Counted from the stretch's first letter, positions 1 through 8,832 are shown. The stretch: DNA of 64,000 nucleotides from Bacteroides sp. 51 (GCF_010500965.1 NZ_QVMI01000036.1:1-64000), one strand, 5' to 3'. Notes: generated by a model from the sequence alone, not told the origin. Numbers and translations are program-made.

Positions 1-81
1 ACGCTCTTCTACGCAACCAACAGGGTGTTGGCCGCAATAGGGAAAGGGCTGAGAATTAACTATGCGCATAATGCTGCTTAA
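1..81 (+). CDS. C-terminal end of an unidentified protein (cut by window start)
   Basis: Frame 1 is open from the first base and ends with TAA at 79-81. It gives a 26-residue tail ending in RINYAHNAA. It converges on the patatin gene that ends at 103, with only 21 bases between the two stops, which fits a real gene end. Too little is present to name a family. The reading frame could also be chance. Confidence 0.4.
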   Translation, partial: TLFYATNRVLAAIGKGLRINYAHNAA

Positions 82-102
82 TTATGAAAAGTTACTTATC
101 AT

Positions 103-2301
103 TTAAAACACAAACCCTACACTACCATAAAGTCCCACTTTATTAGTGCGATTGGAGATACTTAATGAAGCCTCAATAGGTCCTATAAGACTATCATAGC
201 CATATCCCAGACCGATACCAAAAAGTTGCTTCCCCTTCAGTATATCACCAAAGTTATTGTCGGTAAGTCCATAGTTTGTTGTCAGGGAAAGATAATTCCT
301 CTTTCCCATTCGTTGCCGGAGTTCCAGGCGGGCTACTACAACTGAATTGTCAAACACTTCCATATAGCTGATCCCGGTAAAAGGAATCTGCTGCGACATA
401 TAACGACCTGGTGCTTCGCCTCCCAAAACGTTCATAAACGGATATGGGCTGTCTTGCCCAAACAAGACACGACCATAGAATGAAGGAATCATCGAGAAAC
501 GATTAGTGATAGAATATACCCCTTCCCACCAGGCGCTGGCGGCACCGAAGGGGGTATGTCCGTCATAAGATGACAGATTATCTGTATATACAGATACCTC
601 GGCCTGCAATGACATTCCCTTGCTGGGATATGACTTTTTATCTTTTGTATCGTATTGCATTAAAGCATAATAGCTAAAGAAACCTTCCGGCTTTACGGTC
701 ATTATATTCTCTGTACTATTAAACAGGAAGGTGCTGTAATCGTAATACTCATAACGCAGTCCCAAGCCATATTTCATATTGCGATTAAGAATATTTGTAT
801 ATCCTAATTCGGCCAAATGATATCGATAAGTTGTATTATATTCACGATCTCCTTTGCGGTAAATATTAATATCACTATACTGAAACATATAGGAGAGATT
901 CACAAAACGTAATCGACTGGGCAATATCTGATAGTCCAGACGCGCATTAGCACGTTTACCTAACCGGGCAGAAAAAGCCACCTGAGTAGGAATCGTTGTT
1001 TTAAGCCGATATACTGCGCCGAGTTGCACTGCTGCGATCTCTTCGGAGTCGAAGCGAACACCCAAATTGATGTGGTTTGGTGTATGATCTTCCACCGTAA
1101 ATTCCAGATCATAACCGCCAGGAACCTCCATCAGATTATAGGTTATGTTGGTATAAGACTGAAGGGAATAAAGATTATCGACCGCCTTCTTTAGCATTCC
1201 CATTGTGGCGTAGTTGTTTTCGAACAGTTTTGCTTTCTCCAGCAGTCGGTTACCATCTTTCTGACTTACCCCATTAAATGATATATTACGGATTAATACC
1301 GGATTCTCATCAGTAAGAAACGTATATGGGCCATGTGCGTCGGGGGTAAACTTATCGGATATGCCAATCATTTTTTTAGAAGCCAGTAAGTTATCCCATG
1401 AAGTGCGTGCAGCTTCTTCTCCTCTTCTTGTTAATGTATCGAGAGATGCCGCATCAAAACTTGCCGCATTATAACCTTTCACATCTACCTTAATATATAC
1501 ATCCGTATCTTCTACATTTTGTGCATATTTCTCTTTACCAGTCATATCGGTCAACTTGTTAACCATATCTACCAGCGTCACCAGCTTATCTTTTTCTTCG
1601 GGACCAGACTGCACATCAACCCCGATAATAACTTCGGCACCCATTGCACGCGCTACATCTACAGGGAAGTTATTCAACAGTCCGCCATCTACCAATACCA
1701 GGCTGTCTCTACGCACCGGAGTAAAAGCTGCCGGGATTGCCATACTTGCCCGCATAGCTTCCATCAGATTGCCGTTGTGAAACACGACTTCATTACCTGC
1801 CATCAAATCTACTGCTACACAGGCAAACGGAATCGGCAACTTATTAAAGTCGATAGAATCATGATAGCCGATGGTCAGATCGGTAAACAACTCGTTCAGG
1901 TTTGTACCTCTGACAATACCATCTGGTATTCTTGGCCCCCTTTTCCGGCCGAAAGGAATGGATAATACATATTTTTCCGATTCTACTTTTTCCAGGAAAG
2001 TCTTCTGTTTACGTTCCATCCGGTCGGTCAGCAAAAAAGTCCAGTCTTGCTTTCTGACCATACTATCCAATTGATGGGAAGTATATCCTATAGCGTAAAG
2101 CCCTCCGACAATGGACCCCATACTTGTTCCTACGACAATATCAATAGGTATACCGGCTTCTTCGATAACCTTTAAAGCACCGATATGGGCAACCCCCTTG
2201 GCACCGCCACCACTAAGGACCACGCCTACTTTCTTACGTTGTTGCGCACCGACAGAAAAGACTACGCATAATAGCATAATCACAACTACGAACTTCTTCA
2301 T
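103..2301 (-). CDS. Patatin-like phospholipase with POTRA and outer-membrane barrel
   Basis: This 732-residue secreted protein begins with a signal peptide ending near AQ (residue 20). The patatin domain follows: the oxyanion motif GGGAKG at about 31-36, the nucleophile elbow GTSMG with Ser60, and the catalytic Asp in DGGLLNN near 205. Residues of about 330-405 look like a single POTRA domain, and the remainder is a BamA/surface-antigen-type 16-strand barrel ending in an aromatic residue (GSVGFVF). This is the layout of RssA/PlpD (type Vd) proteins, in which a lipase is tethered to or exported through its own barrel. Substrate is inferred to be phospholipid. The gene is monocistronic here, about 85 bp from the acyltransferase gene ahead of it on the same strand. 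Confidence 0.9.
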   Translation of the reverse strand: MKKFVVVIMLLCVVFSVGAQQRKKVGVVLSGGGAKGVAHIGALKVIEEAGIPIDIVVGTSMGSIVGGLYAIGYTSHQLDSMVRKQDWTFLLTDRMERKQKTFLEKVESEKYVLSIPFGRKRGPRIPDGIVRGTNLNELFTDLTIGYHDSIDFNKLPIPFACVAVDLMAGNEVVFHNGNLMEAMRASMAIPAAFTPVRRDSLVLVDGGLLNNFPVDVARAMGAEVIIGVDVQSGPEEKDKLVTLVDMVNKLTDMTGKEKYAQNVEDTDVYIKVDVKGYNAASFDAASLDTLTRRGEEAARTSWDNLLASKKMIGISDKFTPDAHGPYTFLTDENPVLIRNISFNGVSQKDGNRLLEKAKLFENNYATMGMLKKAVDNLYSLQSYTNITYNLMEVPGGYDLEFTVEDHTPNHINLGVRFDSEEIAAVQLGAVYRLKTTIPTQVAFSARLGKRANARLDYQILPSRLRFVNLSYMFQYSDINIYRKGDREYNTTYRYHLAELGYTNILNRNMKYGLGLRYEYYDYSTFLFNSTENIMTVKPEGFFSYYALMQYDTKDKKSYPSKGMSLQAEVSVYTDNLSSYDGHTPFGAASAWWEGVYSITNRFSMIPSFYGRVLFGQDSPYPFMNVLGGEAPGRYMSQQIPFTGISYMEVFDNSVVVARLELRQRMGKRNYLSLTTNYGLTDNNFGDILKGKQLFGIGLGYGYDSLIGPIEASLSISNRTNKVGLYGSVGFVF

Positions 2302-2385
2302 ATATGTTGCATCAAATTAAAGTCGTTTTACTTATTATAAATAACTATAAAACAAAGAGATTTGTTTCAGGATAGGATTAAAATA

Positions 2386-3216
2386 TCAGCTTTTTTTAGC
2401 CTCATAAGTTTTCTTCAATAAAAAATCAGCCAACTGTTCATCGTCTTCTATTCTCTGAATTGTTTGTGGGGAGATAGGCTCGCCGATATAAACATCCAGA
2501 ACCTGCCCGCGTTTATTAAATATCTCAGCCGGAATGCGGAGAGAGCGTATCTTCCAACTGATTGAACTCAACCAGTAAAAGAAACGTGAGTTATAGAAGT
2601 CAAAAAACACCGGATATACCGGAACCTTCGTTTTACGGATCAACCGCATTACACTTTGCACCCAAGGCAAATCACATATCGCTTTTATATCTTTATGATA
2701 GGATGATATGGCTCCTGCCGGGAAAAAACCCATAGGATGCCCTTCGTATATACGACGGAAGGCATCACGCAATCCGTTCACATTCTTCATATTAGCCCCT
2801 TGGTGGTTTGAGTCGGGCTGAACAGAGATAAAATGCTCTTCCATCGCTTCTATCCTGGCCAATACGCCATTTACCATCACCTTAAAGTCGGAACGCAAGG
2901 CGGCAAATATATCAATCAGGATTACCCCGTCAATAGATCCTACCGGATGGTTGGACACTGTAATGAAAGCGTCCTCGGGCAGATCATTCAGGATTTCCCG
3001 GTTATGGATCTCATATCGGATATCGATTAAAGGGTCTTTCAACAAGGAGGAAGTAAACTCTGCACCACTCAAATGACAAGAATGGCTATACACTTGGTTT
3101 ACCTTATTCATACATACCCATTTCATTAGTTTCTTGGCCGCATAGGTTCCAAAACGACTTCTAAAAAAGGGCTCTGCCTGCTGTAATTCCTCAATATCGA
3201 CTAGGGTCTTTCGCAT
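2386..3216 (-). CDS. PlsC-like lysophospholipid/O-acyltransferase
   Basis: The 276-residue protein carries the acyltransferase block NHPVGSIDG (about residues 88-96). In this subgroup the His and Asp are separated by five residues rather than the four of classical PlsC. Later blocks FPAGAIS, VYPVFF and NKRG...IGEPIS are typical of the hemolysin/OlsA-like family of the Bacteroidetes. Members acylate lyso-lipids; the glycine-lipid O-acyltransferase GlsA of Bacteroides belongs to the same broad group, so either a phosphatidate or an aminolipid product is possible. No partner N-acyltransferase gene is next to it. The Met at 3216 is the only good start. Confidence 0.8.
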   Translation of the reverse strand: MRKTLVDIEELQQAEPFFRSRFGTYAAKKLMKWVCMNKVNQVYSHSCHLSGAEFTSSLLKDPLIDIRYEIHNREILNDLPEDAFITVSNHPVGSIDGVILIDIFAALRSDFKVMVNGVLARIEAMEEHFISVQPDSNHQGANMKNVNGLRDAFRRIYEGHPMGFFPAGAISSYHKDIKAICDLPWVQSVMRLIRKTKVPVYPVFFDFYNSRFFYWLSSISWKIRSLRIPAEIFNKRGQVLDVYIGEPISPQTIQRIEDDEQLADFLLKKTYEAKKS

Positions 3217-3313
3217 CCATTTGTTAGGTTAAATCCGAAAGCGAAGATACAACTTAATTTCATAAAGCGGCAGGCATTTACAAATGAAGCCCTTTTTTTT
3301 CTAAAATTTTATT

Positions 3314-3321
3314 TACTTTTG
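3314..3321 (+). promoter_or_regulatory. -7 element of the RNase P RNA promoter
   Basis: TACTTTTG matches the Bacteroidetes -7 consensus TAnnTTTG exactly. It lies eight bases before the predicted 5' end of the RNase P RNA, as expected. The -33 region is T-rich but lacks a clear TTTG. Confidence 0.6.
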
Positions 3322-3329
3322 CATAATGA

Positions 3330-3694
3330 AACAGTTAACCGGTTTGTCGCTTGCCCTGGGCAAGAGGAAAGTCCGGGCAACATAGAGCATCCTACTTCCT
3401 AACAGAAAGCTATCCGCGAGGGTAGAGTAACGTAGAAGAAAAGAACCGCCTGTTTCTCCGGAAACGGGTAAGGGTGAGAAGGTGAGGTAAGAGCTCACCA
3501 GTCGCGTGGTGACACGTCGAGCTGTACGTCTTAGGAGTTGTAAGGTCATGTATACCGGCATTATGAGGGTTGCTCGCCCCACGTCGGAGGGTAGACCGCT
3601 AGAGTGGTTCGGTGACGTGCCATGTAGATAAATGACAAACGCTCTGATTCCTGAAAAGAATCGGGGAACAGAACCCGGCTTACAGGTTAACTGT
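3330..3694 (+). ncRNA. rnpB: RNase P RNA (M1 RNA)
   Basis: The catalytic RNA of RNase P trims 5' leaders from tRNA precursors. The conserved 5' core AGAGGAAAGTCCGGGC starts near 3361 and the matching 3' core ACAGAACCCGGCTTA near 3668. The terminal helix P1 is visible: AACAGTTAACC at the start pairs with GGTTAACTGTT at the end, followed by a T-rich run. The length of about 365 nt fits a bacterial type A RNA. An open frame on the opposite strand here is a shadow. Confidence 0.95.
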
Positions 3695-3740
3695 TTTTCT
3701 TTTAATAAAGCACTCAAACTTGAGATATAATGAGTGTATT

Positions 3741-3865
3741 AATAGCTCCCACCACCTCCCCCCTTCGGGGTACTCCTCCTCGGGCAGGAGGAGAGTTCCT
3801 GCGGCATCGATTCTCCTCCTGCCCGAGGAGGAGTACCCCGAAGGGGGGAGGTGGTGGGAGCTATT
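3741..3865. repeat. GC-rich palindrome, 54-bp perfect arms
   Basis: Left arm 3741-3794 and right arm 3812-3865 are exact reverse complements around a 17-base spacer. The arms contain the self-complementary block CCCCTTCGGGG and G/C-rich purine/pyrimidine runs. It lies between rnpB and the YihY gene and may terminate rnpB transcription. It belongs with the palindromes at 35243 and 53472 in style, though its loop differs. Confidence 0.9.
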
Positions 3866-3886
3866 TTAATATTTTACATCATAACT

Positions 3887-5215
3887 ATGAAAAAGTTGAT
3901 TGATAAATTAATGTATTACTGGCGGTTCCTCACCAATGACATCTGGCGCATTACGGATAGTGAGGTAACCAAATTAAAATATACGCTGTATACGATTATC
4001 AAAACCGTATACCTGACGGTAGACCGATTTACCAAAGACAATCTTGTGAACCGGGCGTCGGCATTAACCTACAGTACGCTGTTGGCTATTGTCCCTATTC
4101 TGGCTATCCTTTTTGCTATTGCCCGCGGATTTGGATTCGCCAACCTTGTAGAGCATCAACTACGTGGTATATTTGGTGGAGTTAACGAAACTACGGAGAC
4201 AATCCTCCAGTTTGTTGATTCTTATCTGGCGCAGGCCAAAAGCGGTGTTTTTATCGGTGTTGGTTTGGTTATGTTGCTTTGGACGGTATTAAATCTGACC
4301 AGCAACATTGAATATGCGTTCAATAAGATATGGCAAGTAAATAAGCAACGTAGCATGTACCGCAAGATCACGGATTATTTTTCGATGTTTCTGCTACTTC
4401 CTATACTTATAGTGGTATCTGCGGGTCTTAATATCTTCATGTCTACGTTCCTCAAAGAGATGGAGAATTTTATCATGCTTGCTCCTTTCCTTAAGTTTCT
4501 TGTACGCTTGATTCCGTTTGTTTTTACCTGGGGGATGTTTACGGCATTGTATCTCTTCATGCCGAATACTAAAGTTAAATTTAAGCCTGCCCTGATAGCG
4601 GGAATACTGGCAGGAACTGTCTTTCAGGCATTCCAGATGCTTTATATCAGTAGCCAGTTGTGGGTTACGAAATATAATGCCATTTATGGTAGCTTCGCTG
4701 CGATACCGTTGTTGTTGCTCTGGTTACAAATGTCGTGGACTATTTGTCTTTTCGGCGTTGAATTGTCTTATGCCAGCCAAAACGTACACACGTACAGTTT
4801 CGATAAAGATACGCGCAATATCAGCAGGCGTTACCGGGATTTCGTAACGATTCTGATTCTATCGCTTATTATCAAACGCTTCAGTAACAACGAGAAACCG
4901 TACACGGCAGAAGAATTATCAGAGACACACCGCATCCCGATCAATCTGACTAACAAGGTATTGTACCAGTTGCAGGAGATCAAATTGATACACGAGGTTA
5001 TGACGGATGAAAAGAGCGACGATATAACTTATCAACCTTCGATGGATATCAATCAATTAACATTGGCTGTATTGCTGGAACGGCTGGATTGTTATGGTTC
5101 GGAAAACTTCAAGGTAGACCGGGACGAGGAGTTTCTCGATGAATGGAAAACCGTAGTCAAAATCAAAGAGGATTATTACAAGAAGGCAAGTACGGTGTTG
5201 CTTAAAGACCTTTAG
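3887..5215 (+). CDS. YihY/BrkB-family inner-membrane protein
   Basis: The protein (442 residues from the ATG at 3887) has an N-terminal cytoplasmic stretch, about six hydrophobic helices from residue 60 to 300, and a soluble C-terminal region that resembles a winged helix (EELSETHRIPINLTNKVLYQL). The block NRASALTYSTLLAIVPILA is characteristic of the YihY family (formerly called RNase BN in error). Molecular function is not established. An in-frame start at 3851 exists, but its codons would come from the palindrome arm, so the internal ATG is preferred. Confidence 0.85.
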   Translation: MKKLIDKLMYYWRFLTNDIWRITDSEVTKLKYTLYTIIKTVYLTVDRFTKDNLVNRASALTYSTLLAIVPILAILFAIARGFGFANLVEHQLRGIFGGVNETTETILQFVDSYLAQAKSGVFIGVGLVMLLWTVLNLTSNIEYAFNKIWQVNKQRSMYRKITDYFSMFLLLPILIVVSAGLNIFMSTFLKEMENFIMLAPFLKFLVRLIPFVFTWGMFTALYLFMPNTKVKFKPALIAGILAGTVFQAFQMLYISSQLWVTKYNAIYGSFAAIPLLLLWLQMSWTICLFGVELSYASQNVHTYSFDKDTRNISRRYRDFVTILILSLIIKRFSNNEKPYTAEELSETHRIPINLTNKVLYQLQEIKLIHEVMTDEKSDDITYQPSMDINQLTLAVLLERLDCYGSENFKVDRDEEFLDEWKTVVKIKEDYYKKASTVLLKDL

Positions 5216-5315
5216 ATTTACGATTTGACGATTTACTATTTACGATTGAAGTTACTAATTCACATAAGGCATAGTAACTTCAATCGTAAATCGTAAATAG
5301 TCAAATCGTAAATCT
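5216..5315. repeat. Heptad-repeat hairpin (terminator between convergent genes)
   Basis: About 43-base arms built from repeats of ATTTACG fold on each other around a short spacer. They lie exactly between the stop codons of the convergent YihY and nitroreductase genes, so the structure probably ends transcription in both directions. It is one of a family seen throughout the window. Confidence 0.75.
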
Positions 5316-5316
5316 C

Positions 5317-5856
5317 TCAATATTTATTATACGAAATCACCTTTTCCTTCGGCTTACGTATCTTCTTGCGTTTATCTTTAGCGGGATAACCAATCGTTAT
5401 GTCCAGCAGCAAACGCTTAGACGAAGGAATACCGGTGAGTTGTTTGATTTCTTTTTCATCAAACCATCCCAGAATACAAGAGCCTAAGCCTTCGCTTTCG
5501 GCAGCCAGGGAAATATGGGCAGTGGCAATTCCCAAATCAATCAGAGGAAAGTGCTTGTTCTTTACTTTGCTACCCAGCAGTGAAGTTATGTTCGCCGATT
5601 CTTCGATAACTAAAATATGCACAGGAGCATCTTTTGCAAACTTATTCATACCCAGGCTAGCTGTAGCCTTGCCAATCTTTACAGACAATTCTTTATCGGT
5701 AATAACCACGAACTTCCAAGGCTGCGCATTACATGCCGATGGAGCTAAACGGGCAGCTTCAAGAATACGTTCCAGCTTTTCGGGTTCCACCTCACGAGTA
5801 TTGTCATAAGCACGGTCGCTTTGTCGTGCCATAACTAATTCCAGAAAGTCTTTCAT
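5317..5856 (-). CDS. Nitroreductase-family FMN oxidoreductase
   Basis: The 179-residue protein starts FLELVMARQSDRAYD, the FMN-phosphate-binding RxSxR-like region, and continues with APSACNAQPWKFVVI, the usual FMN-binding block. The C-terminal part has GLGSCILGWF and a PxxKRLLLDITIGYP-type end. These enzymes reduce nitroaromatics, quinones or flavins with NAD(P)H. It follows ribE by two bases, so it is co-transcribed with riboflavin synthase, the producer of its cofactor precursor. The physiological substrate is unknown. Confidence 0.88.
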   Translation of the reverse strand: MKDFLELVMARQSDRAYDNTREVEPEKLERILEAARLAPSACNAQPWKFVVITDKELSVKIGKATASLGMNKFAKDAPVHILVIEESANITSLLGSKVKNKHFPLIDLGIATAHISLAAESEGLGSCILGWFDEKEIKQLTGIPSSKRLLLDITIGYPAKDKRKKIRKPKEKVISYNKY

Positions 5857-5858
5857 AT

Positions 5859-6458
5859 TTAGATGGATGCTATTCGACTGATATACTTGCCGATAATATC
5901 AAACTCAATATTCACCACACTACCAACGGTAAAGGTATGGAAGTTGGTGTGCTCGTATGTATAGGGAATTATAGCAACTTCAAATGTATCGTCCGTAGGG
6001 TTACACACGGTAAGGCTGACGCCATTTACTGTAACCGAACCTTTATCGACAGTGATATATCCACGTTTAGCCATTTCCCTGTCGAACTTATATTTGAAAG
6101 TAAAATACCAGCTTCCCTCTGCATCGCGAATCCCGGTACATACAGCCGTCTGGTCAACATGTCCTTGTACGATATGCCCATCCAGGCGGCCATTCATCAT
6201 CATACTACGTTCTACGTTCACTTTATCGCCAACCTTTAGTAACCCGATATTCGAACGTTCCAATGTCTCCTTCATTGCTGTTACGGTATATGTGTCTTCA
6301 GTCAGCTTTACCACAGTTAAACACACACCATTGTGCGAGACGCTTTGATCTATCTTCAATTCCCCGACAAATGAGCAAGCCAATGTCAGGTGTACATTTT
6401 CCTGGTCTTTTTCCAGCGCAACGACTTTTGCGTATTCTTCTACTATTCCCGAGAACAT
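5859..6458 (-). CDS. ribE: Riboflavin synthase alpha chain
   Basis: This enzyme dismutates two 6,7-dimethyl-8-ribityllumazine molecules into riboflavin. The N terminus MFSGIVEE is diagnostic. Two lumazine-binding repeats are evident, with NGVCLTV (about residues 43-49) and VNGVSLTV (about 143-150) at equivalent positions. The length of 199 residues is normal. The nitroreductase gene follows directly. No FMN riboswitch could be recognised upstream. A 10-G run lies about 120 bp before the start codon. Confidence 0.95.
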   Translation of the reverse strand: MFSGIVEEYAKVVALEKDQENVHLTLACSFVGELKIDQSVSHNGVCLTVVKLTEDTYTVTAMKETLERSNIGLLKVGDKVNVERSMMMNGRLDGHIVQGHVDQTAVCTGIRDAEGSWYFTFKYKFDREMAKRGYITVDKGSVTVNGVSLTVCNPTDDTFEVAIIPYTYEHTNFHTFTVGSVVNIEFDIIGKYISRIASI

Positions 6459-6579
6459 AATAATTAAGATTTTAAGTTTACGATCGGCTTATGCCGAATT
6501 CGTGAGTTCAAAGATAAGGATTATTCAGGATCAATTGACAGAGTAGGTTGCTAATAATTGTATAATTACTATCTTCCAT

Positions 6580-6589
6580 GGGGGGGGGG
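6580..6589. repeat. Homopolymer run of ten G
   Basis: Ten consecutive G bases occur in the otherwise AT-rich 6459-6661 spacer upstream of ribE. The rest of that spacer shows no gene. Runs of this length are prone to slippage in replication and sequencing. No reading frame crosses it. Confidence 0.8.
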
Positions 6590-6661
6590 TGAGTGATTAT
6601 TTAATGTGCATACTCTATATATTTCCGATCTTTATTTGCACTATAGAAATTTAAAAAACAG

Positions 6662-7077
6662 GAAAAAGTATCACTCGTTTCATTCAAGCCCTTTATTCAT
6701 AGGGTATACAAGGATGGGACTTTGTCTTTTTTCTGCTAGCACTCTAGTGGCACTGCTAGCATCAAACTATTGGGTAGAGGTTTGATTGAATTTGAAGTTC
6801 TACTTGTAGTAATTTCAAACTCCGGGTTCACTTTACTTTCTCCACCTAGGTGGGAAATTCATCCCCATGTACGTCGGGCAGGCTTCCCCACCTAGGTGGA
6901 GAAAGCGAAATGAAACTGCCAATTGAAACCTTAGAAATCATTAAGGAGAAGCCTGTCCAATTGCATTAGTCGCAAGTGTAATAGTAGTGCTCAGCGAGTG
7001 CTAGCAAAAAAAACACAAAGTCCCATTCTTGTATACCTTATGAATAAAGGGTTAGAATGAAACGAGTGATACTTTTC
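6662..7077. repeat. 416-bp element bounded by ~83-bp imperfect inverted repeats
   Basis: The left arm (about 6662-6744) and right arm (about 6995-7077) are reverse complements with only a few mismatches. Shared blocks include AGTATCACTCGTTTCATTC, CCCTTTATTCATA and GCTAGCACTC. A second nested inverted repeat, CTTTCTCCACCTAGGTGGG at about 6837 and its complement at about 6888, lies inside. No convincing coding sequence is inside; a 19-codon frame from 6910 is too short to call. The structure resembles a non-autonomous mobile element, but no target duplication is evident. Confidence 0.65.
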
Positions 7078-7127
7078 TCTGCTTGACCCCTTCCACCCTA
7101 GAGCGTATGCCCATGCTCTGGGCGTAC

Positions 7128-7146
7128 AAAAAAAATGGGACTTTTC
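7128..7146. repeat. Candidate attL: 19-bp direct repeat
   Basis: Eight A followed by TGGGACTTTTC recurs identically at 11003-11021, in the same orientation, flanking the integrase and its cargo. The distant copy is half of a perfect terminator hairpin; the copy here has lost its partner. Much of the repeat is poly-A, so chance similarity cannot be excluded. Confidence 0.5.
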
Positions 7147-7338
7147 TTACCTATACTGTAAACCAACAACTTAACACATATGGTTCTAAAATCCGTTCTC
7201 AGAGCAATTCTCTAATGATACAAATATAGATATATTTTGTTAAATTACCAAGTTCAATACAATCATTATTTCCAACAGCTTCATTTTTTACGCACCCACT
7301 TTTGCGCAGTCCTTTTTGCGCACCCACTTTTACGCACC

Positions 7339-7560
7339 CTAGTCTACCCCTTCGACTATATCTGATAACTTCACTTTTAAAACCTCACATATCTTTAGCA
7401 ATGTGGCAATCGTAAAATTACTACCTCCACTCTCAATTCTACTCATATTACTTTTTTCAAAGTTACATTCAGCAGCAAGCACTTGTTGAGTGATTTTTCG
7501 TTCTTCACGAAGTAGCTTGATTCTCATTCCAATTTTCTTTAATACACCTTCTTTTTTCAT
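7339..7560 (-). CDS. Xre-family helix-turn-helix regulator
   Basis: This 73-residue protein is almost entirely one HTH_3 domain: IGMRIKLLREERKITQQVLA, then the recognition region EKSNMSRIESG and the closing LLKICEVLKV. The ATG at 7560 is preferred to a TTG at 7587, because the upstream codons run through a palindromic operator. Two such palindromes upstream suggest autorepression. It is the gene nearest the left end of the proposed integrative element and is a candidate repressor of it. The target genes are not known. Confidence 0.8.
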   Translation of the reverse strand: MKKEGVLKKIGMRIKLLREERKITQQVLAAECNFEKSNMSRIESGGSNFTIATLLKICEVLKVKLSDIVEGVD

Positions 7561-7566
7561 TTTTTG

Positions 7567-7631
7567 GTTATCATTTGTGATAAACAAAGAAAAGGTGTTA
7601 TATTTGCAAATCGGTTATCATATATGATAAC
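7567..7631 (-). promoter_or_regulatory. Two palindromic operators upstream of the Xre gene
   Basis: GTTATCATTTGTGATAAAC (7567-7585) and GTTATCATATATGATAAC (7614-7631) share the half-site GTTATCA and its complement. Their centres are about 46 bases apart. They cover the expected promoter and leader of the Xre-family gene, so they are probably its own binding sites. A TTTG that could serve as -33 lies between them on the minus strand. Confidence 0.6.
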
Positions 7632-7727
7632 TACAAGCGAGATTATAAAAGGTAAAATTTAGGTAGGGATTATTTCAATCGACATTATAAGTGAAGAGAA
7701 ATAATCAGAGTAATCATTCAAATACTA

Positions 7728-8156
7728 TTATATTGATAGCCGACAAGGAATCATAGTGTCTGTGAAGCCGCTTGTGTATTTGTTGTTCTCAAATTTGACA
7801 TCACCAGTTTTAAAGACATCATGCGCATATCTGTCTTGTGACATTCGATAAGTCAAGTTCATAATGAAGTACCCACCCTTGAAAATTTGAATGTCGTCAT
7901 TATTCAATTTAAGCAAATAAGAATTAACATCATTTACATTGTACGAGCCACCGAAACACATTGTCATATACTCCTTCCAACTTATTGAAGATGGGTCACC
8001 ATCCTCTTTTTTGAAAAAATCAACTCGCTGCCACACCGTACCATGATTCATCTCGTACAGCGTCGTAGGGGTTATTTCTTCTATTTCTGTTCTATCAAGC
8101 CGAACTGGAATCTTATACAACCAATTCTTCTTTGACTTAAAATATGCTGATAACAA
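7728..8156 (-). CDS. Hypothetical protein without a normal start codon
   Basis: The 142-residue reading frame has protein-like composition (KNWLYKIPVRLDRTEIEEI, then several aromatic-rich blocks), but I do not recognise the family. The first possible start is TTG at 8156. The frame remains open upstream for 12 more codons (YDKTIDDTDYTL) until TGA, with no ATG. An ATG lies there in another frame. This suggests either a TTG start or a 5' end lost through frameshift or deletion. It sits in the small integrative element between two regulators. Confidence 0.5.
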   Translation of the reverse strand: MLSAYFKSKKNWLYKIPVRLDRTEIEEITPTTLYEMNHGTVWQRVDFFKKEDGDPSSISWKEYMTMCFGGSYNVNDVNSYLLKLNNDDIQIFKGGYFIMNLTYRMSQDRYAHDVFKTGDVKFENNKYTSGFTDTMIPCRLSI

Positions 8157-8219
8157 GGTGTAATCAGTATCATCTATTGTTTTGTCATATCTTCAACAAC
8201 TCAATACTACATCAATTTC

Positions 8220-8447
8220 ATGTATGATTCTGCTGATCATGTAATTGTGACTAATTTGCGAAATATTGACGAAACTAAGTTAAATAAGAGATGGATGTTT
8301 ATTGAACCTAAGCGTGGAGTGCCTTATTGGGGATGGCGATACTTCATTCCTTCTCATCATTTTGTTTATTACATTTATGAGGACGATAGATACAGAAGGG
8401 GTACGAATGAGGAATTGGTTGAGTATGTGAGAAGTAAGGGGCGTTAA
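8220..8447 (+). CDS. Small hypothetical protein
   Basis: A 75-codon frame rich in aromatic and charged residues (YWGWRYFIPSHHFVYYIYEDD) runs on the plus strand where no gene is seen opposite. It is the only plus-strand candidate in the integrative element. No family is recognised and no clear ribosome-binding site precedes the ATG. Confidence 0.4.
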   Translation: MYDSADHVIVTNLRNIDETKLNKRWMFIEPKRGVPYWGWRYFIPSHHFVYYIYEDDRYRRGTNEELVEYVRSKGR

Positions 8448-8461
8448 TTCACCCCTTAAAT

Positions 8462-8827
8462 CTACACACCAAGTACAATATTAGCATCAATGTTTAATTT
8501 TTTACTAATTTCTCTTGCTGTTTTCAATGTTGGTTCACTTCTGCCAGTCAGATAGTCACTAATGCGAGAGGGACTAACACCTATAATTTCAGAAAGTTTA
8601 TTTTGACTCAATCCCATTTCAAACATTCTTAACTTAATCACATCAACCAATGATGGTTTTTCGATTTTATAATATTCTTTTTCATAGCCAACTACCAAAT
8701 CAGTAAGAATATCAAGTTCTATATACTCCTTACTTGTTGTAGGAGTATTATCATCTACAATCTCAACAAGCTCATCTATCCGTGACATAATGGCTTTGTA
8801 TTCAATTTCATTACTTATTCTTTTCAT
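8462..8827 (-). CDS. higA: HigA-type antitoxin with HTH domain
   Basis: The 121-residue protein has an N-terminal segment with an EYIELDILTDLVVGYEKEYY helix typical of Bacteroidetes HigA antitoxins. A C-terminal Xre-type HTH follows (LSQNKLSEIIGVSPSRISDYLTG). It neutralises the HigB toxin and represses the operon. The ATG at 8827 has an AGGA ahead of it and lies five bases after the toxin stop codon; the TTG at 8848 is less likely. Toxin-before-antitoxin order is usual for higBA. Confidence 0.85.
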   Translation of the reverse strand: MKRISNEIEYKAIMSRIDELVEIVDDNTPTTSKEYIELDILTDLVVGYEKEYYKIEKPSLVDVIKLRMFEMGLSQNKLSEIIGVSPSRISDYLTGRSEPTLKTAREISKKLNIDANIVLGV

Positions 8828-8832
8828 AATTC

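Noticed and set aside
3313-3717. 134-codon minus-strand frame
   Set aside because: It lies entirely over the RNase P RNA, whose conserved core and P1 helix explain the sequence.
6459-6661. FMN riboswitch upstream of ribE
   Set aside because: No conserved RFN-element helices could be recognised in the spacer.
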